DNA from: JAHQVI01 sp963749875
Lineage (GTDB): Bacteria > Pseudomonadota > Alphaproteobacteria > Rhizobiales > Rhodomicrobiaceae
NCBI GenBank assembly: GCA_963749875.1
Contig: CAVVOX010000004.1
Coordinates: 186,001-250,000, forward strand
DNA: 64,000 nt
Direction: 5' to 3'
Each line of letters begins with the position of its first letter. Positions within the stretch are counted from its first letter, which is position 1. The notes below the pieces were generated by a model. It did not search any database, was not told the DNA's origin, and saw only the letters and a list, made by a program, of their open reading frames with translations. A program made the translations under genes and the position numbers. Shown one piece after another: positions 16,252 to 23,619 of this stretch.

Positions 16252-16872
16252 TTAGTTCGACCAGCTGATCGGCGCGTAATGGCCGTTCTTACCGGAATTG
16301 TCCCAGCGCATGCCATGGTCGGTGAACGTACTGTCTTTTGCTCCCATCGCGAGCGCAAGCTTGTCCGGATTGACCGGATGGCCGGTTGACACCCACATCT
16401 CCCCGCTCTCATGCATGGTGGGCAGCGGCTCTACCATCATTTTCAATATATTTGGGATTTCTGCCGACCGCCTCTTCCCGTCGATCTGGTATTTGATCGG
16501 TACCTTCTTGGCCCCGAGATTATTGGCGATCAACGGTGCGAATGCCGCCATCGGACCGCCGGCGGCGCCGGTGAAGATAGCGCCCAGCGCTTCCGTTTGT
16601 TGTTCGTCGGCACGATCGTCTATATAGGCAGCGGCCGTCCAATTGCCTTCGCCAAACGGCCCCGGCGTGTGAGCGATCATCGCGACGTTCAGGCCGTCCA
16701 GTCGAACGTCGCCGTAATTACCTTTGTCGATATGGAAAGCGAGCGCCACGTCGCACACGCCCTGCGTCGGCTTCGACGTGAGTGGAGCCTTCGTCGACAC
16801 CAAGCAGGGGCATACGACGTCGCAATTGCAGTTCTCGAAATAGTCTCCCGATAAATGCCACTCGGTTGCCAT
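16252..16872 (-). CDS. DUF1326 protein
   Basis: 206-residue soluble protein with the family-defining cysteine cluster YFENCNCDVVCPCL near the N-terminus, then GVCDVALAFHIDKGNYGDV, GLNVAMIAHTPGPFGEGNW, YIDDRADEQQTEALGAIFTG and the C-terminal DNSGKNGHYAPISWS. The function of DUF1326 is unknown. The CxCxxxCxC cluster could bind a metal ion. It lies 126 bases upstream of the DUF2182 gene on the same strand, consistent with an operon in which DUF1326 is first. Confidence 0.9.
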   Translation of the reverse strand: MATEWHLSGDYFENCNCDVVCPCLVSTKAPLTSKPTQGVCDVALAFHIDKGNYGDVRLDGLNVAMIAHTPGPFGEGNWTAAAYIDDRADEQQTEALGAIFTGAAGGPMAAFAPLIANNLGAKKVPIKYQIDGKRRSAEIPNILKMMVEPLPTMHESGEMWVSTGHPVNPDKLALAMGAKDSTFTDHGMRWDNSGKNGHYAPISWSN

Positions 16873-17490
16873 CGTCGCCTCCTGTTCGAAATCCCCCGGA
16901 TGACCCGGGTCAGCATAACAGTTAGATCAGACTGCGGAAAGTGGCTGAATCCAATACGAGCGACGGACTTACTTATCCACTTAAATCAGCACCCCATGTC
17001 TGCTTCGGGTCAGATTCGGCGGTCAAGGCGTCTCCGAGATGCATCCGCTTCACCTCAGTTTGCCGACGTGCTCTCTCCCTCTGTGAGAGCGGTCCGAGCG
17101 CCGGGGTTGAGTCACGAAGCGAAGTGGGCGTGATGTCCGTGTTGAGGCGTAAGCGGTCATACTTCCCCGTTGCGCTCTCTTCCGCTCACTCCCGCCTGGA
17201 CCCCAAGTGGTGATTTGATGTGCTGGGCGGAATAGGCGGCCTTGCCATCGAAGGCCAATGCATACCATCCATTGCGCCGGTCTTGATTTAACGAATACGT
17301 CACCCTTTCATGGCGAGCATTGTGCGCCAGTAATCCCATGACGCGATTTCGGTCATGGTTTCGACCGGCAATGCGCGCGGAATGACGCCGACTGTAACAA
17401 CCACCAGAAGCTGGACCCGACCGAGGATAGCCCTTGGGCTTGTCAACCACATAATCTCCTTACATCGGCGGATAGCAGAAGACTTTTGCA
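16873..17490. other. Intergenic region with small ORF remnants
   Basis: About 618 bases. A dispersed-repeat-like segment (ATGTCTGCTTCGGGTCAGAT) lies near 16997. A partial REP-like piece (CTCTCCCTCTGTGAGAG) lies near 17071. On the minus strand, 17300-17494 could encode a 64-residue peptide with one hydrophobic helix (VQLLVVVTVGVIP) ending RTMLAMKG. A neighbouring frame carries YALAFDGKAAYSAQ, similar to the remnant near 11530. I cannot support a functional gene. Confidence 0.35.
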
Positions 17491-18825
17491 TCAAGCCGCC
17501 AGCGCCTCGAAGATCCGCCGGTAGCCCAGCGCCCGTTCGTCGAAAATGATGTCCGACTGCCGGATATGGCGGGCGAGCGCCAGGCCGTCGAGCGAGCGCG
17601 CCCGGCTTAGCGCGACATAGGCCTGTCCGTGCGCGAAGGTGCCGCGCCCGAAATCGATATAGACCTTGTTCAGCGTCATGCCCTGGCTCTTATGGATGGT
17701 GAGCGCCCAGGCGAGCCGCACAGGCAGCTGCCGGAAGGTGCCGACCACTTTCTGCTCCATCTCGTCCGTATCGGCATTGTACTCGTAGCCGGTATTCTCC
17801 CAGGTCACCGGCTCCAGCTCGTGCGCCTCGCCGCCGACATCCACCCACACCGTCCGCCCCTCGATGCGCGCGATCCGCGCCTGCGTGCCGTTCACCCAGC
17901 GCTTGTCGGGATCGTTGCGCAGCATGACGACCTTCGAGCCTTCCTTGAGCTGCAGGCTGACATCGGTCGGGTAGGCGGATTTGTCGAACTTGCCGGCGAC
18001 GATGGCGTCGAACTGCGTCGCCGTCCCCTTCAACTGATCGAGAAAGCTGCGATTGGTGGAGTCGGCCGCCTGATTGATTGGCGTCAGCACGGTGTAGTCC
18101 CGATGATCCGGCAAGGAGCGGAGGGGTTGCGCCCGGTCGTTCAGAATGTCGAGTTGGTCGCGCGACGGGCTGCCTTCGCGGATCGCGTTCAGCGCCTCGA
18201 TGAAGACGGCGTCCTGCTGGCGGAACACGGTCGTCAGCTCCATCAGCGAAAGCGGGGCCTCCTGGCAGACCGGCGCGTTGAAAAAATAGATGCCGCCGAA
18301 GGTCTCGTGAAAATAGCGCTGGGTGTCATGATCGCGGATCACCGGCGCGAGCTGGTGCAAATCGCCGAGCGCGATGATCTGTACACCGCCGAACGGCTTG
18401 GCCGGCTGCTTGCGCGTCATGCGCAGCGCCATGTCGATGCCCTGCATCAGATCGGCGCGCACCATCGACACTTCGTCGATGATGATCGTCTCCAGATTGC
18501 GGAACATCGCCGCGCGCCGGGCGCGCTTGATGATCTCGGCCGTGATGAGCTGGGGCGGGAAGCCGAAAAAGGAATGGATGGTCTGGCCATGGACGTTGAC
18601 GGCGGCAAGGCCGGTCGGCGCCAGCACGGCGGTCTTCTGCGGCAAATTGCTTTTCAGGCAGCGCAGCAGCGTCGACTTGCCCGTCCCGGCGCGCCCGGTG
18701 ACGAACAGGTTGTCGCCCACATTGCGCGCCGCCTCGGTCGCTGCGGCGAATTCGGCCGTGGGCTCGACCCCGGCGGGCCAGCGGATGTCTTTCGTCTGCT
18801 GATCGGCAACGTCAATCGAGGACAT
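17491..18825 (-). CDS. PIF1-like helicase / RecD-type AAA ATPase
   Basis: 444-residue superfamily 1B helicase. Motifs in order: NLFVTGRAGTGKSTLLRCL (Walker A), VLAPTGLAAVNVHGQTIHSF (Ia), TIIIDEVSMVRADL (Walker B), IIALGDLHQLAPV (III), ELTTVFRQQD (IV), TPINQAAD, and the C-terminal LTIHKSQGMTLNKVYIDFG and QAYVALSRARSLDGL (V/VI). These match PIF1/Dda-type 5'-3' helicases. The start at MSSIDVADQQ was chosen because the longer frame adds a non-conserved, low-complexity extension. The first 75 or so codons after RWPAG are duplicated in a truncated gene at 21586-21921, so this gene marks one edge of an inserted or rearranged cassette. Confidence 0.92.
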   Translation of the reverse strand: MSSIDVADQQTKDIRWPAGVEPTAEFAAATEAARNVGDNLFVTGRAGTGKSTLLRCLKSNLPQKTAVLAPTGLAAVNVHGQTIHSFFGFPPQLITAEIIKRARRAAMFRNLETIIIDEVSMVRADLMQGIDMALRMTRKQPAKPFGGVQIIALGDLHQLAPVIRDHDTQRYFHETFGGIYFFNAPVCQEAPLSLMELTTVFRQQDAVFIEALNAIREGSPSRDQLDILNDRAQPLRSLPDHRDYTVLTPINQAADSTNRSFLDQLKGTATQFDAIVAGKFDKSAYPTDVSLQLKEGSKVVMLRNDPDKRWVNGTQARIARIEGRTVWVDVGGEAHELEPVTWENTGYEYNADTDEMEQKVVGTFRQLPVRLAWALTIHKSQGMTLNKVYIDFGRGTFAHGQAYVALSRARSLDGLALARHIRQSDIIFDERALGYRRIFEALAA

Positions 18826-19094
18826 GTAAGGCCTGGGCGATTGAGAGGTGTATGACCGGGCGGACCTTAAAGCATCTGGAAGGCAGATGCACGAAAGGCT
18901 TGTGGCAAAGCTGTGGCGCACCGGAACCTGTTCCGGGCCAGGCGGCGATTCAGCATAATCGAGCCATCGGGAAACGACGAGGTTCGGTGGGAAGCCGCCT
19001 GCTCCAAGGACTCGGCGCATTTGGGCGGAAAAAACTTAGCGACTTGACGAAGTTTTCGCTTGCGTCGCCAGCAGTGCCGGTGATAGTTAGCGAC

Positions 19095-19436
19095 ATGACT
19101 AAGCATGATCCCGATCTCTCGCTGCTCTTCCACGCGCTGGCTGACCCGACCCGCCGGTCGACCTTGACCCGGCTTGCCGAAACACCTGCGCGGGTAACGG
19201 ATCTGGCTCGTCCCACGGGACTGCGGCTGCCCACGATGATGCGGCACCTTTCCGTGCTGGAGGAGGCGGGGTTGATCACTACGTCCAAGAACGGACGGAT
19301 ACGCACCTGCGCCATCGTGCCCGAGGCGCTGGACCCGGTGCGGACATGGCTCGACGAACAGCGGGCCATTTGGGAGGCCCGGCTCGACCGGCTGGACGAC
19401 TATGTGATGAAGGTGATGAAGGAGCGTGAGAAATGA
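19095..19436 (+). CDS. ArsR-family winged-helix regulator
   Basis: 113-residue DNA-binding protein starting MTKHDPDLSLLFHALADPTR. The helix-turn-helix is VTDLARPTGLRLPTMMRHLS, then VLEEAGLITTSKNGRIRTCA forms the wing. No cysteine metal site of the classical ArsR/SmtB type is visible, so it is probably of the YdfF/SRPBCC-associated subgroup rather than a metal sensor. It overlaps the next gene by ATGA, and such ArsR-SRPBCC pairs are common. The sequence TTAGCGAC is repeated at 19037 and 19087 just upstream and could be part of an operator, but that is untested. Confidence 0.9.
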   Translation: MTKHDPDLSLLFHALADPTRRSTLTRLAETPARVTDLARPTGLRLPTMMRHLSVLEEAGLITTSKNGRIRTCAIVPEALDPVRTWLDEQRAIWEARLDRLDDYVMKVMKEREK

Positions 19437-19909
19437 TACCGGACCTTGATCCGAATACCGATCTGAGCTTTACCCGCACGCTGGCCGTGCCACGGCAACT
19501 GATATGGGACTGCTGGACACAGCCGAAGCATATTCCGCATTTCTTCATTCCCGCGCCGCACAAGGTAACTGCGGTGGACATCGACCTGCGGGTCGGCGGC
19601 CGGTTCAACACGACCTTTGAGGTGGACGGCAAGGTGATAGACAATCAGGGCGTCTATCTGGAGGTGGTGCCGGGCGAGAAGCTTGTCTTCACCGATGCCT
19701 ATACCGAAGGCTGGAAACCCGCGCCCGAGCCTTTCATGACCGCGATACTGCTTCTCGCGGATGCGGCCGGGGGCGGCACGACCTACACCGCGATCGCCCG
19801 CCACCGCAATCCCGACACCCGCAAGGCGCACGAGGACATGGGGTTCTTCGACGGCTGGGGCACTGTGGCGACACAGCTGGAAACCTATGCAAAGGGCCTG
19901 ATGACATGA
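19433..19909 (+). CDS. SRPBCC (AHSA1-type) domain protein
   Basis: 158 residues, one START/Bet v 1-like ligand-binding domain: LSFTRTLAVPRQLIWDCWTQ, then PKHIPHFFIPAPHKV, DLRVGGRFNTTFEVDGK, GVYLEVVPGEKLVFTDAYTEGW and a C-terminal helix GFFDGWGTVATQLETYAKG. Proteins of this class bind hydrophobic small molecules or serve as co-chaperone-like modules; the ligand is unknown. Both ends overlap neighbours by ATGA, so it is tightly coupled with the ArsR gene and the next SRPBCC gene. Confidence 0.9.
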   Translation: MIPDLDPNTDLSFTRTLAVPRQLIWDCWTQPKHIPHFFIPAPHKVTAVDIDLRVGGRFNTTFEVDGKVIDNQGVYLEVVPGEKLVFTDAYTEGWKPAPEPFMTAILLLADAAGGGTTYTAIARHRNPDTRKAHEDMGFFDGWGTVATQLETYAKGLMT

Positions 19910-20781
19910 ACGGCCGTTTCGCCACGCTGACCTTCGAGCGACAGGTTGCAGCCCCTACCGAAACCCTGTGGCAGGCCTGGACGGCCCCGGCCGCCCGCGC
20001 GGTCTGGGCTGCGCCATCGCCCTTGGTCACCGTGGATTTCCTGGAGGCCGACACGAGGGTGGGTGGACGCGAGGTCTCGCTCTGCAAGGTGGAAGGCCGA
20101 CCGGACATCCGCTGCGAGTGCGGCTGGCTTATGTTGCAGCCGGCGAAGTGCAGCGTGAACTACGAGGCGATCTCATCCGAAGGCGTGACGCAATCGGTCG
20201 CGCTGGTAACGGCGGATATCTCGGGTACGGGCGAGCGCAGCCGGCTGGTCGTGACGGTGCAGCTTTCCTCGCTGGCGGAGGACATGGAGGCAGGCTACCG
20301 GGAAGGCTTCGGCGCAGGGCTCGACAACCTCGCGGGCGCGGCTGAACGGACCATGGTGCTGCAGCGAGTGATTCAGGCGCCGCGATCGATCGTATGGGGC
20401 GCGTGGATGAACCCTCAGACGCTGCCGCAATGGTGGGGGCCGGAAGGCTTCTCCTGTCGCACGAAAAGGATCGATCTGCGCACGGGCGGCGAATGGGTTT
20501 TCGACATGATCGCGCCTGACGGCACGGTCTTCCCGAACCACCATCGTTATGGTGAGGTCCGGGCCGAGGAAAGGATCGGCTATACGCTGCTATGGGGCGA
20601 GAATGGGCCGAAACATGCCGATGCCTGGGCCTCGTTCGAGGATCAGGACGGGGCGACGAAGGTCACGCTGGGCATGATCTTCAGCACGGCTGCCGAGTTT
20701 CAGGAGGCGAAGGGCTTCGGTGCCGTGGAACTGGGACTGCAAACTCTGGGCAAACTGGAACGCTTCGTCACGTCCCGCTGA
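19906..20781 (+). CDS. Tandem two-domain SRPBCC protein
   Basis: 291 residues made of two SRPBCC domains. Domain 1 (about 5-145) starts ATLTFERQVAAPTETLWQAW and is divergent. Domain 2 (about 148-290) is canonical: MVLQRVIQAPRSIVWGAWMN, then LPQWWGPEGFSC, DLRTGGEWVFDMIAPDG and ERIGYTLLW. With the preceding gene the operon encodes three such domains. The function is unknown; binding of hydrophobic ligands is the family expectation. The gene overlaps the preceding one by four bases. Confidence 0.85.
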   Translation: MNGRFATLTFERQVAAPTETLWQAWTAPAARAVWAAPSPLVTVDFLEADTRVGGREVSLCKVEGRPDIRCECGWLMLQPAKCSVNYEAISSEGVTQSVALVTADISGTGERSRLVVTVQLSSLAEDMEAGYREGFGAGLDNLAGAAERTMVLQRVIQAPRSIVWGAWMNPQTLPQWWGPEGFSCRTKRIDLRTGGEWVFDMIAPDGTVFPNHHRYGEVRAEERIGYTLLWGENGPKHADAWASFEDQDGATKVTLGMIFSTAAEFQEAKGFGAVELGLQTLGKLERFVTSR

Positions 20782-20802
20782 AATGCTGCGACATCCCGTC
20801 GG

Positions 20803-20970
20803 CTCGAATTAGGGCTTGTGGACGAGGTCCTCATCCATGTCGCGCCCGTCCTCATCGGCGACGGCATCCGCCTCTTCAGTCAGAAGGGCATGGAGCCGGT
20901 CAGGCTGGAGAAGAGCGAGGTCTCGGAAGCGGGGCAGATCACCACCATGGGCTTCCGCTTCGCGGGATAG
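20803..20970 (+). pseudogene. C-terminal fragment of a DHFR/RibD-type reductase
   Basis: Reads LGLVDEVLIHVAPVLIGDG, then IRLFSQKG and EAGQITTMGFRFAG before a stop at 20968-20970. This is the usual end of the RibD C-terminal/dihydrofolate reductase-like domain. There is no upstream part or start codon. A complete gene of the same superfamily follows 41 bases downstream, but the two are not close copies. Confidence 0.75.
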
Positions 20971-21011
20971 GGCCGGGAACTCACGATGGGATACACGAAG
21001 CGGAGGGCTCT

Positions 21012-21560
21012 ATGAGAAAACTGATCATATGGGAAATGGTGACCGTCGACGGCTTCTTCGAAGGTCCGGACAGGGACATCGGCTGGTTCGTCTTCGAAGA
21101 CGAACTCGAGAACTACATTCGTGAGACCCAGGAAAACGCCGACACGCTGATCTTCGGCCGCGTGACCTACGAGTTCATGGCAGCCTATTGGCCGTCCGAG
21201 CAAGGCTGGATCGCGGATTTCATGAACAAGATCGAGAAGGTGGTCTTCTCGCGCACGCTGAAAAGCGCCGACTGGAACAACACGAAGCTTTTCAACGGCA
21301 ATGTCACGGAAGAAGTCTCCAAGCTGAAGACCAGGGACGGCGGAGACATCTTCGTGTTCGGCAGCGCCGACCTCACGGCGACCCTGATGGAGCACGGCCT
21401 GATCGACGAGTATCACCTCGGGATCAACCCCGTCATTCTCGGGAGAGGCACGCCGCTCTTCAAGGGCGGCCCGAACCGGATACCCCTGAAGCATCTGGAG
21501 ACGAAGACGCTCAAGTCAGGTGTTGTCATCCTCCATTACGCGCCGGAGAGCACACAATGA
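21012..21560 (+). CDS. Dihydrofolate reductase-family (RibD C-terminal domain) protein
   Basis: 182-residue predicted NADPH-dependent reductase. Landmarks are MRKLIIWEMVTVDGFFEG at the N-terminus, the LIFGRVTYEFMAAYWP segment, KVVFSRTLKSADWNNTKLF, the nucleotide-binding GGDIFVFGSADLTATLMEHG, and DEYHLGINPVILGRGTPLF. These are typical of the YyaP/YwjB-like branch, whose physiological substrate is not known. A GGAGGG site precedes the ATG. The gene ends the ArsR-SRPBCC cassette. Confidence 0.9.
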   Translation: MRKLIIWEMVTVDGFFEGPDRDIGWFVFEDELENYIRETQENADTLIFGRVTYEFMAAYWPSEQGWIADFMNKIEKVVFSRTLKSADWNNTKLFNGNVTEEVSKLKTRDGGDIFVFGSADLTATLMEHGLIDEYHLGINPVILGRGTPLFKGGPNRIPLKHLETKTLKSGVVILHYAPESTQ

Positions 21561-21585
21561 CGATCGATCCGCTCTTTCCCGTCAA

Positions 21586-21921
21586 CTAGGCTTGTCGAAA
21601 TGGGAGGCCTGGGGAAGCGGCGCGCTCCGGACGATCGGCGGCCAGGGGCGTAGCTCCCATCACCTTAAATCTGCGAATGACCGTCTGGCCGTGGACGTTG
21701 ACGGCGGCGAGGCCACCCGGCGCCAGCACGGCGGTCTTCTGCGGCAGGTTGCTCTTCAGGCAGCGGAGGAGCGTCGACTTGCCCGTCCCGGCGCGGCCGG
21801 TGACGAACAGGTTGTCGCCCACATTGCGCGCCGCCTCGGTCGCCGCGGCGAATTCGGCCGTGGGCTCGACCCCGGCGGGCCATTGCATTGCACCCGCCGC
21901 CGCTGGTTCTACCGATGACAT
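21586..21921 (-). pseudogene. Truncated second copy of the PIF1-like helicase gene
   Basis: Starts MSSVEPAAAGAMQWPAGVEP and is nearly identical in protein to the N-terminus of the helicase at 17491-18825 through the Walker A motif (GRAGTGKSTLLRCL) and AVNVHGQT. It then diverges and stops. At the nucleotide level the roughly 200 shared bases carry many synonymous differences, so it was not copied recently from the upstream gene. It bounds the cassette between about 18.8 and 21.6 kb. Confidence 0.85.
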
Positions 21922-22153
21922 CGTCCCGCCCTTCAACACCTGTCGGTGACGACAATCCCACTTTACGCAGCGGAAGGAAACCACCGGAAAGGGCGGAGGG
22001 GATAAGTCGCGCATCGCAAGGCGGTGTGCTTTGTGAAAAAACCTCCTCCGGTCCGCGCAATCGGAACAAATTTAGAACATATCTAGTCAATATGTTAGGA
22101 TGCATCTCGAAAGCGCTATCCACATTGTCCAAGCGGAATGCTCATATCAGCGT

Positions 22154-22181
22154 TTGAGACTTGACTCTCGAATCATATAAA
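22154..22181 (+). promoter_or_regulatory. Candidate sigma70-type promoter for the Panacea operon
   Basis: TTGAGA at 22154-22159 and TATAAA at 22176-22181 are separated by 16 bases, 35 bases upstream of the first start codon. The spacer contains a small inverted repeat (GAGA and TCTC), which could serve as an operator for autoregulation, common in toxin-antitoxin units. The match is by eye only. Confidence 0.45.
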
Positions 22182-22216
22182 TTCCGACTCAGCCGCTTGA
22201 AGCTATTGGAGACTGA

Positions 22217-22444
22217 ATGCCGAAAGGACCAAGAGGCGAAAGAAGACCGGCAGACGTGGTGGCCAATGCCGTACACGTGATGAAGATTGCCACCGGCGAG
22301 ATAGAAGAGGAGCTTGAAGAACCGAGCGGACGTGTTCGGTCCGGCAAAGCTGGGGCTAAAGCCCGCGCAGAGCGTTTGAGCGATGCGGAGCGCAAGGAAA
22401 TTGCCAAGAAGGCGGCCCAGTGCGCGATGGAGCAAATGAGATGA
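22217..22444 (+). CDS. Small basic hypothetical protein, first gene of Panacea operon
   Basis: 75 residues, preceded by GGAG. The N-terminal part (MPKGPRGERRPADVVANAVH) is basic, then comes an acidic patch (IEEELEEPSGR), and the C-terminal half (SGKAGAKARAERLSDAERKE, then IAKKAAQCAM) resembles a short alanine and lysine-rich helix seen in several small bacterial proteins of unknown role. It might bind nucleic acid or be an antitoxin accessory. Its stop overlaps the start of the next gene by ATGA, implying coupled translation. GC content is below the local average. Confidence 0.7.
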   Translation: MPKGPRGERRPADVVANAVHVMKIATGEIEEELEEPSGRVRSGKAGAKARAERLSDAERKEIAKKAAQCAMEQMR

Positions 22445-23001
22445 CTCCTTGGTTTAACGTGAGAAAGGCGGCTCAAGTCACGGCTTTCTTTGCGAAGCAA
22501 GAAGGAGGTCGTATCAACGTTTTGAAAGCCGTCAAGTTGATCTACTTGGCGGACCGTCTTTTCATGCAGAAATACGATTGCCCGATTTTAAACGATAAGC
22601 TCGTCTCTATGCCGCACGGTCCGGTCAATTCGCTTACTTACAATTATATCGCAGGCGGTGAGGTAGACGAGGAAAATTGGGATCGATATCTGACCGATCG
22701 AGAGCGTCATGACATAGGTCTTACCGATGACAATCTCACTGAGGACGCTCTTGACGAATTGAGTGATGCTGAGATAGAGGCATTGCATGAGATTTGGCAA
22801 GCCTATGGCCACATGGATCGCTTTGAACTTCGCGATTACACCCATAAGCATTGCCCTGAATGGGTCGATCCGAATGGATCATCGTGTCCGATCCATTATG
22901 AGTTAGTTTTCAAGTTTTTGGGTAAGGCAGAGCACAGTTCCGAATTGGCCTCTAGGGTTGAGGTTGATCGGTACATCGACGAATTGTTTGCGAGAGCATA
23001 A
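22441..23001 (+). CDS. Panacea-domain (DUF4065/SocA-like) protein, putative antitoxin
   Basis: 186 residues. Landmarks of the Panacea/SocA-like fold are WFNVRKAAQVTAFFAKQEGG, then RINVLKAVKLIYLADRLFM, the SMPHGPVNSLTYNYI strand-turn with the conserved GP, and DRFELRDYTHKHCPEW. Panacea proteins are known as versatile antitoxins and as proteolysis adaptors (SocA in Caulobacter), and occur in phages and defence loci. It sits between a small basic protein and a third protein, with four- and one-base overlaps, so a three-component toxin-antitoxin or defence operon is the natural reading. Which partner is the toxin is not certain; the third gene is the better candidate. Confidence 0.88.
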   Translation: MTPWFNVRKAAQVTAFFAKQEGGRINVLKAVKLIYLADRLFMQKYDCPILNDKLVSMPHGPVNSLTYNYIAGGEVDEENWDRYLTDRERHDIGLTDDNLTEDALDELSDAEIEALHEIWQAYGHMDRFELRDYTHKHCPEWVDPNGSSCPIHYELVFKFLGKAEHSSELASRVEVDRYIDELFARA

Positions 23002-23396
23002 TGCCATATGAGCCGATCAAGAAGGGAACCTTGCTTGTCCCTTCTGGCTCTTATAACAATCCTGATGCTCACCATCTGCACGTAATTCTTACGGACGCTT
23101 GCACCAACAGCCAGCATTTGCTCGTTAGCATAACCTCGATTAAAGCGGGGATCTCATACGATGATGCATGCGTGATTGAGGCAGGCGAGCACGCCTTTAT
23201 CGGCCACCGCAGTTATGTCTACTATCGAAGGTCACGGCAAGATCGCGCAGCCCATCTGACTAAGTGCGTTGAGGGCGGTCTCTTTCATCCCCGCGATCCT
23301 GTGTCGGATGCTCTGTTTGAACGAATTTGCGAAGGAATTGAGCTGTCCCAATTCATTCCTCGCTGGGTCAGGAATTATTATCGTGAAAATTCCTAA
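23001..23396 (+). CDS. Unknown partner of the Panacea protein, candidate toxin
   Basis: 131 residues, start overlapping the preceding stop as TAATG. It is predicted to be a small beta-rich domain: KKGTLLVPSGSYNNPDAHHL, then HVILTDACTNSQHLLVSITS, HAFIGHRSYVYYRRSR and a helical tail ending FIPRWVRNYYREN. I do not recognise a family. The opening basic strand and compact beta core are reminiscent of PemK/MazF-like folds, but no catalytic residues can be assigned. Its place as the last gene of an operon with a Panacea antitoxin makes it the likely toxin. Confidence 0.75.
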   Translation: MPYEPIKKGTLLVPSGSYNNPDAHHLHVILTDACTNSQHLLVSITSIKAGISYDDACVIEAGEHAFIGHRSYVYYRRSRQDRAAHLTKCVEGGLFHPRDPVSDALFERICEGIELSQFIPRWVRNYYRENS

Positions 23397-23404
23397 TCCA
23401 AAAT

Positions 23405-23600
23405 GAAAAAATGCTTGGACGTGGGAGAAGGTCGTTGAGCTTATCGACATTGCAAATCCGCAGGCGAAGAAGCGCGGTCCCTACGAAAAGAAAGCTTAAA
23501 TTTTCAAACTGAGACACTACCTACGAAGCCGTCGAACATATCAAAGAAGCGAGGAAGCGAATAAGAGGCGATGGCAAAAAGGCCAAGACGCTGAAATAAG
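23405..23600 (+). other. Short coding debris downstream of the Panacea operon
   Basis: Two short frames without starts: AWTWEKVVELIDIANPQAKK ending RGPYEKKA and a stop, and EAVEHIKEARKRIRGDGKKA ending KTLK and a stop at 23599. The first resembles C-terminal tails of various mobile-element-linked proteins. They are probably remnants; I could not link them to an intact gene. Confidence 0.3.
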
Positions 23601-23619
23601 CTTCACGACGCCTCAACCC

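Noticed and set aside
16252..18855. Long plus-strand open frames opposite the DUF1326 and helicase genes
   Set aside because: They are antisense frames of GC-rich coding genes with arginine-rich translations and no family features.
20592..21560. A single 322-codon gene covering the reductase and upstream sequence
   Set aside because: The upstream part overlaps the end of the SRPBCC gene out of frame; conservation and a GGAGGG site place the start at 21012.
23001..23396. Firm assignment of the third Panacea-operon gene to MazF/PemK
   Set aside because: General resemblance of the first strand only; catalytic residues of MazF could not be located.
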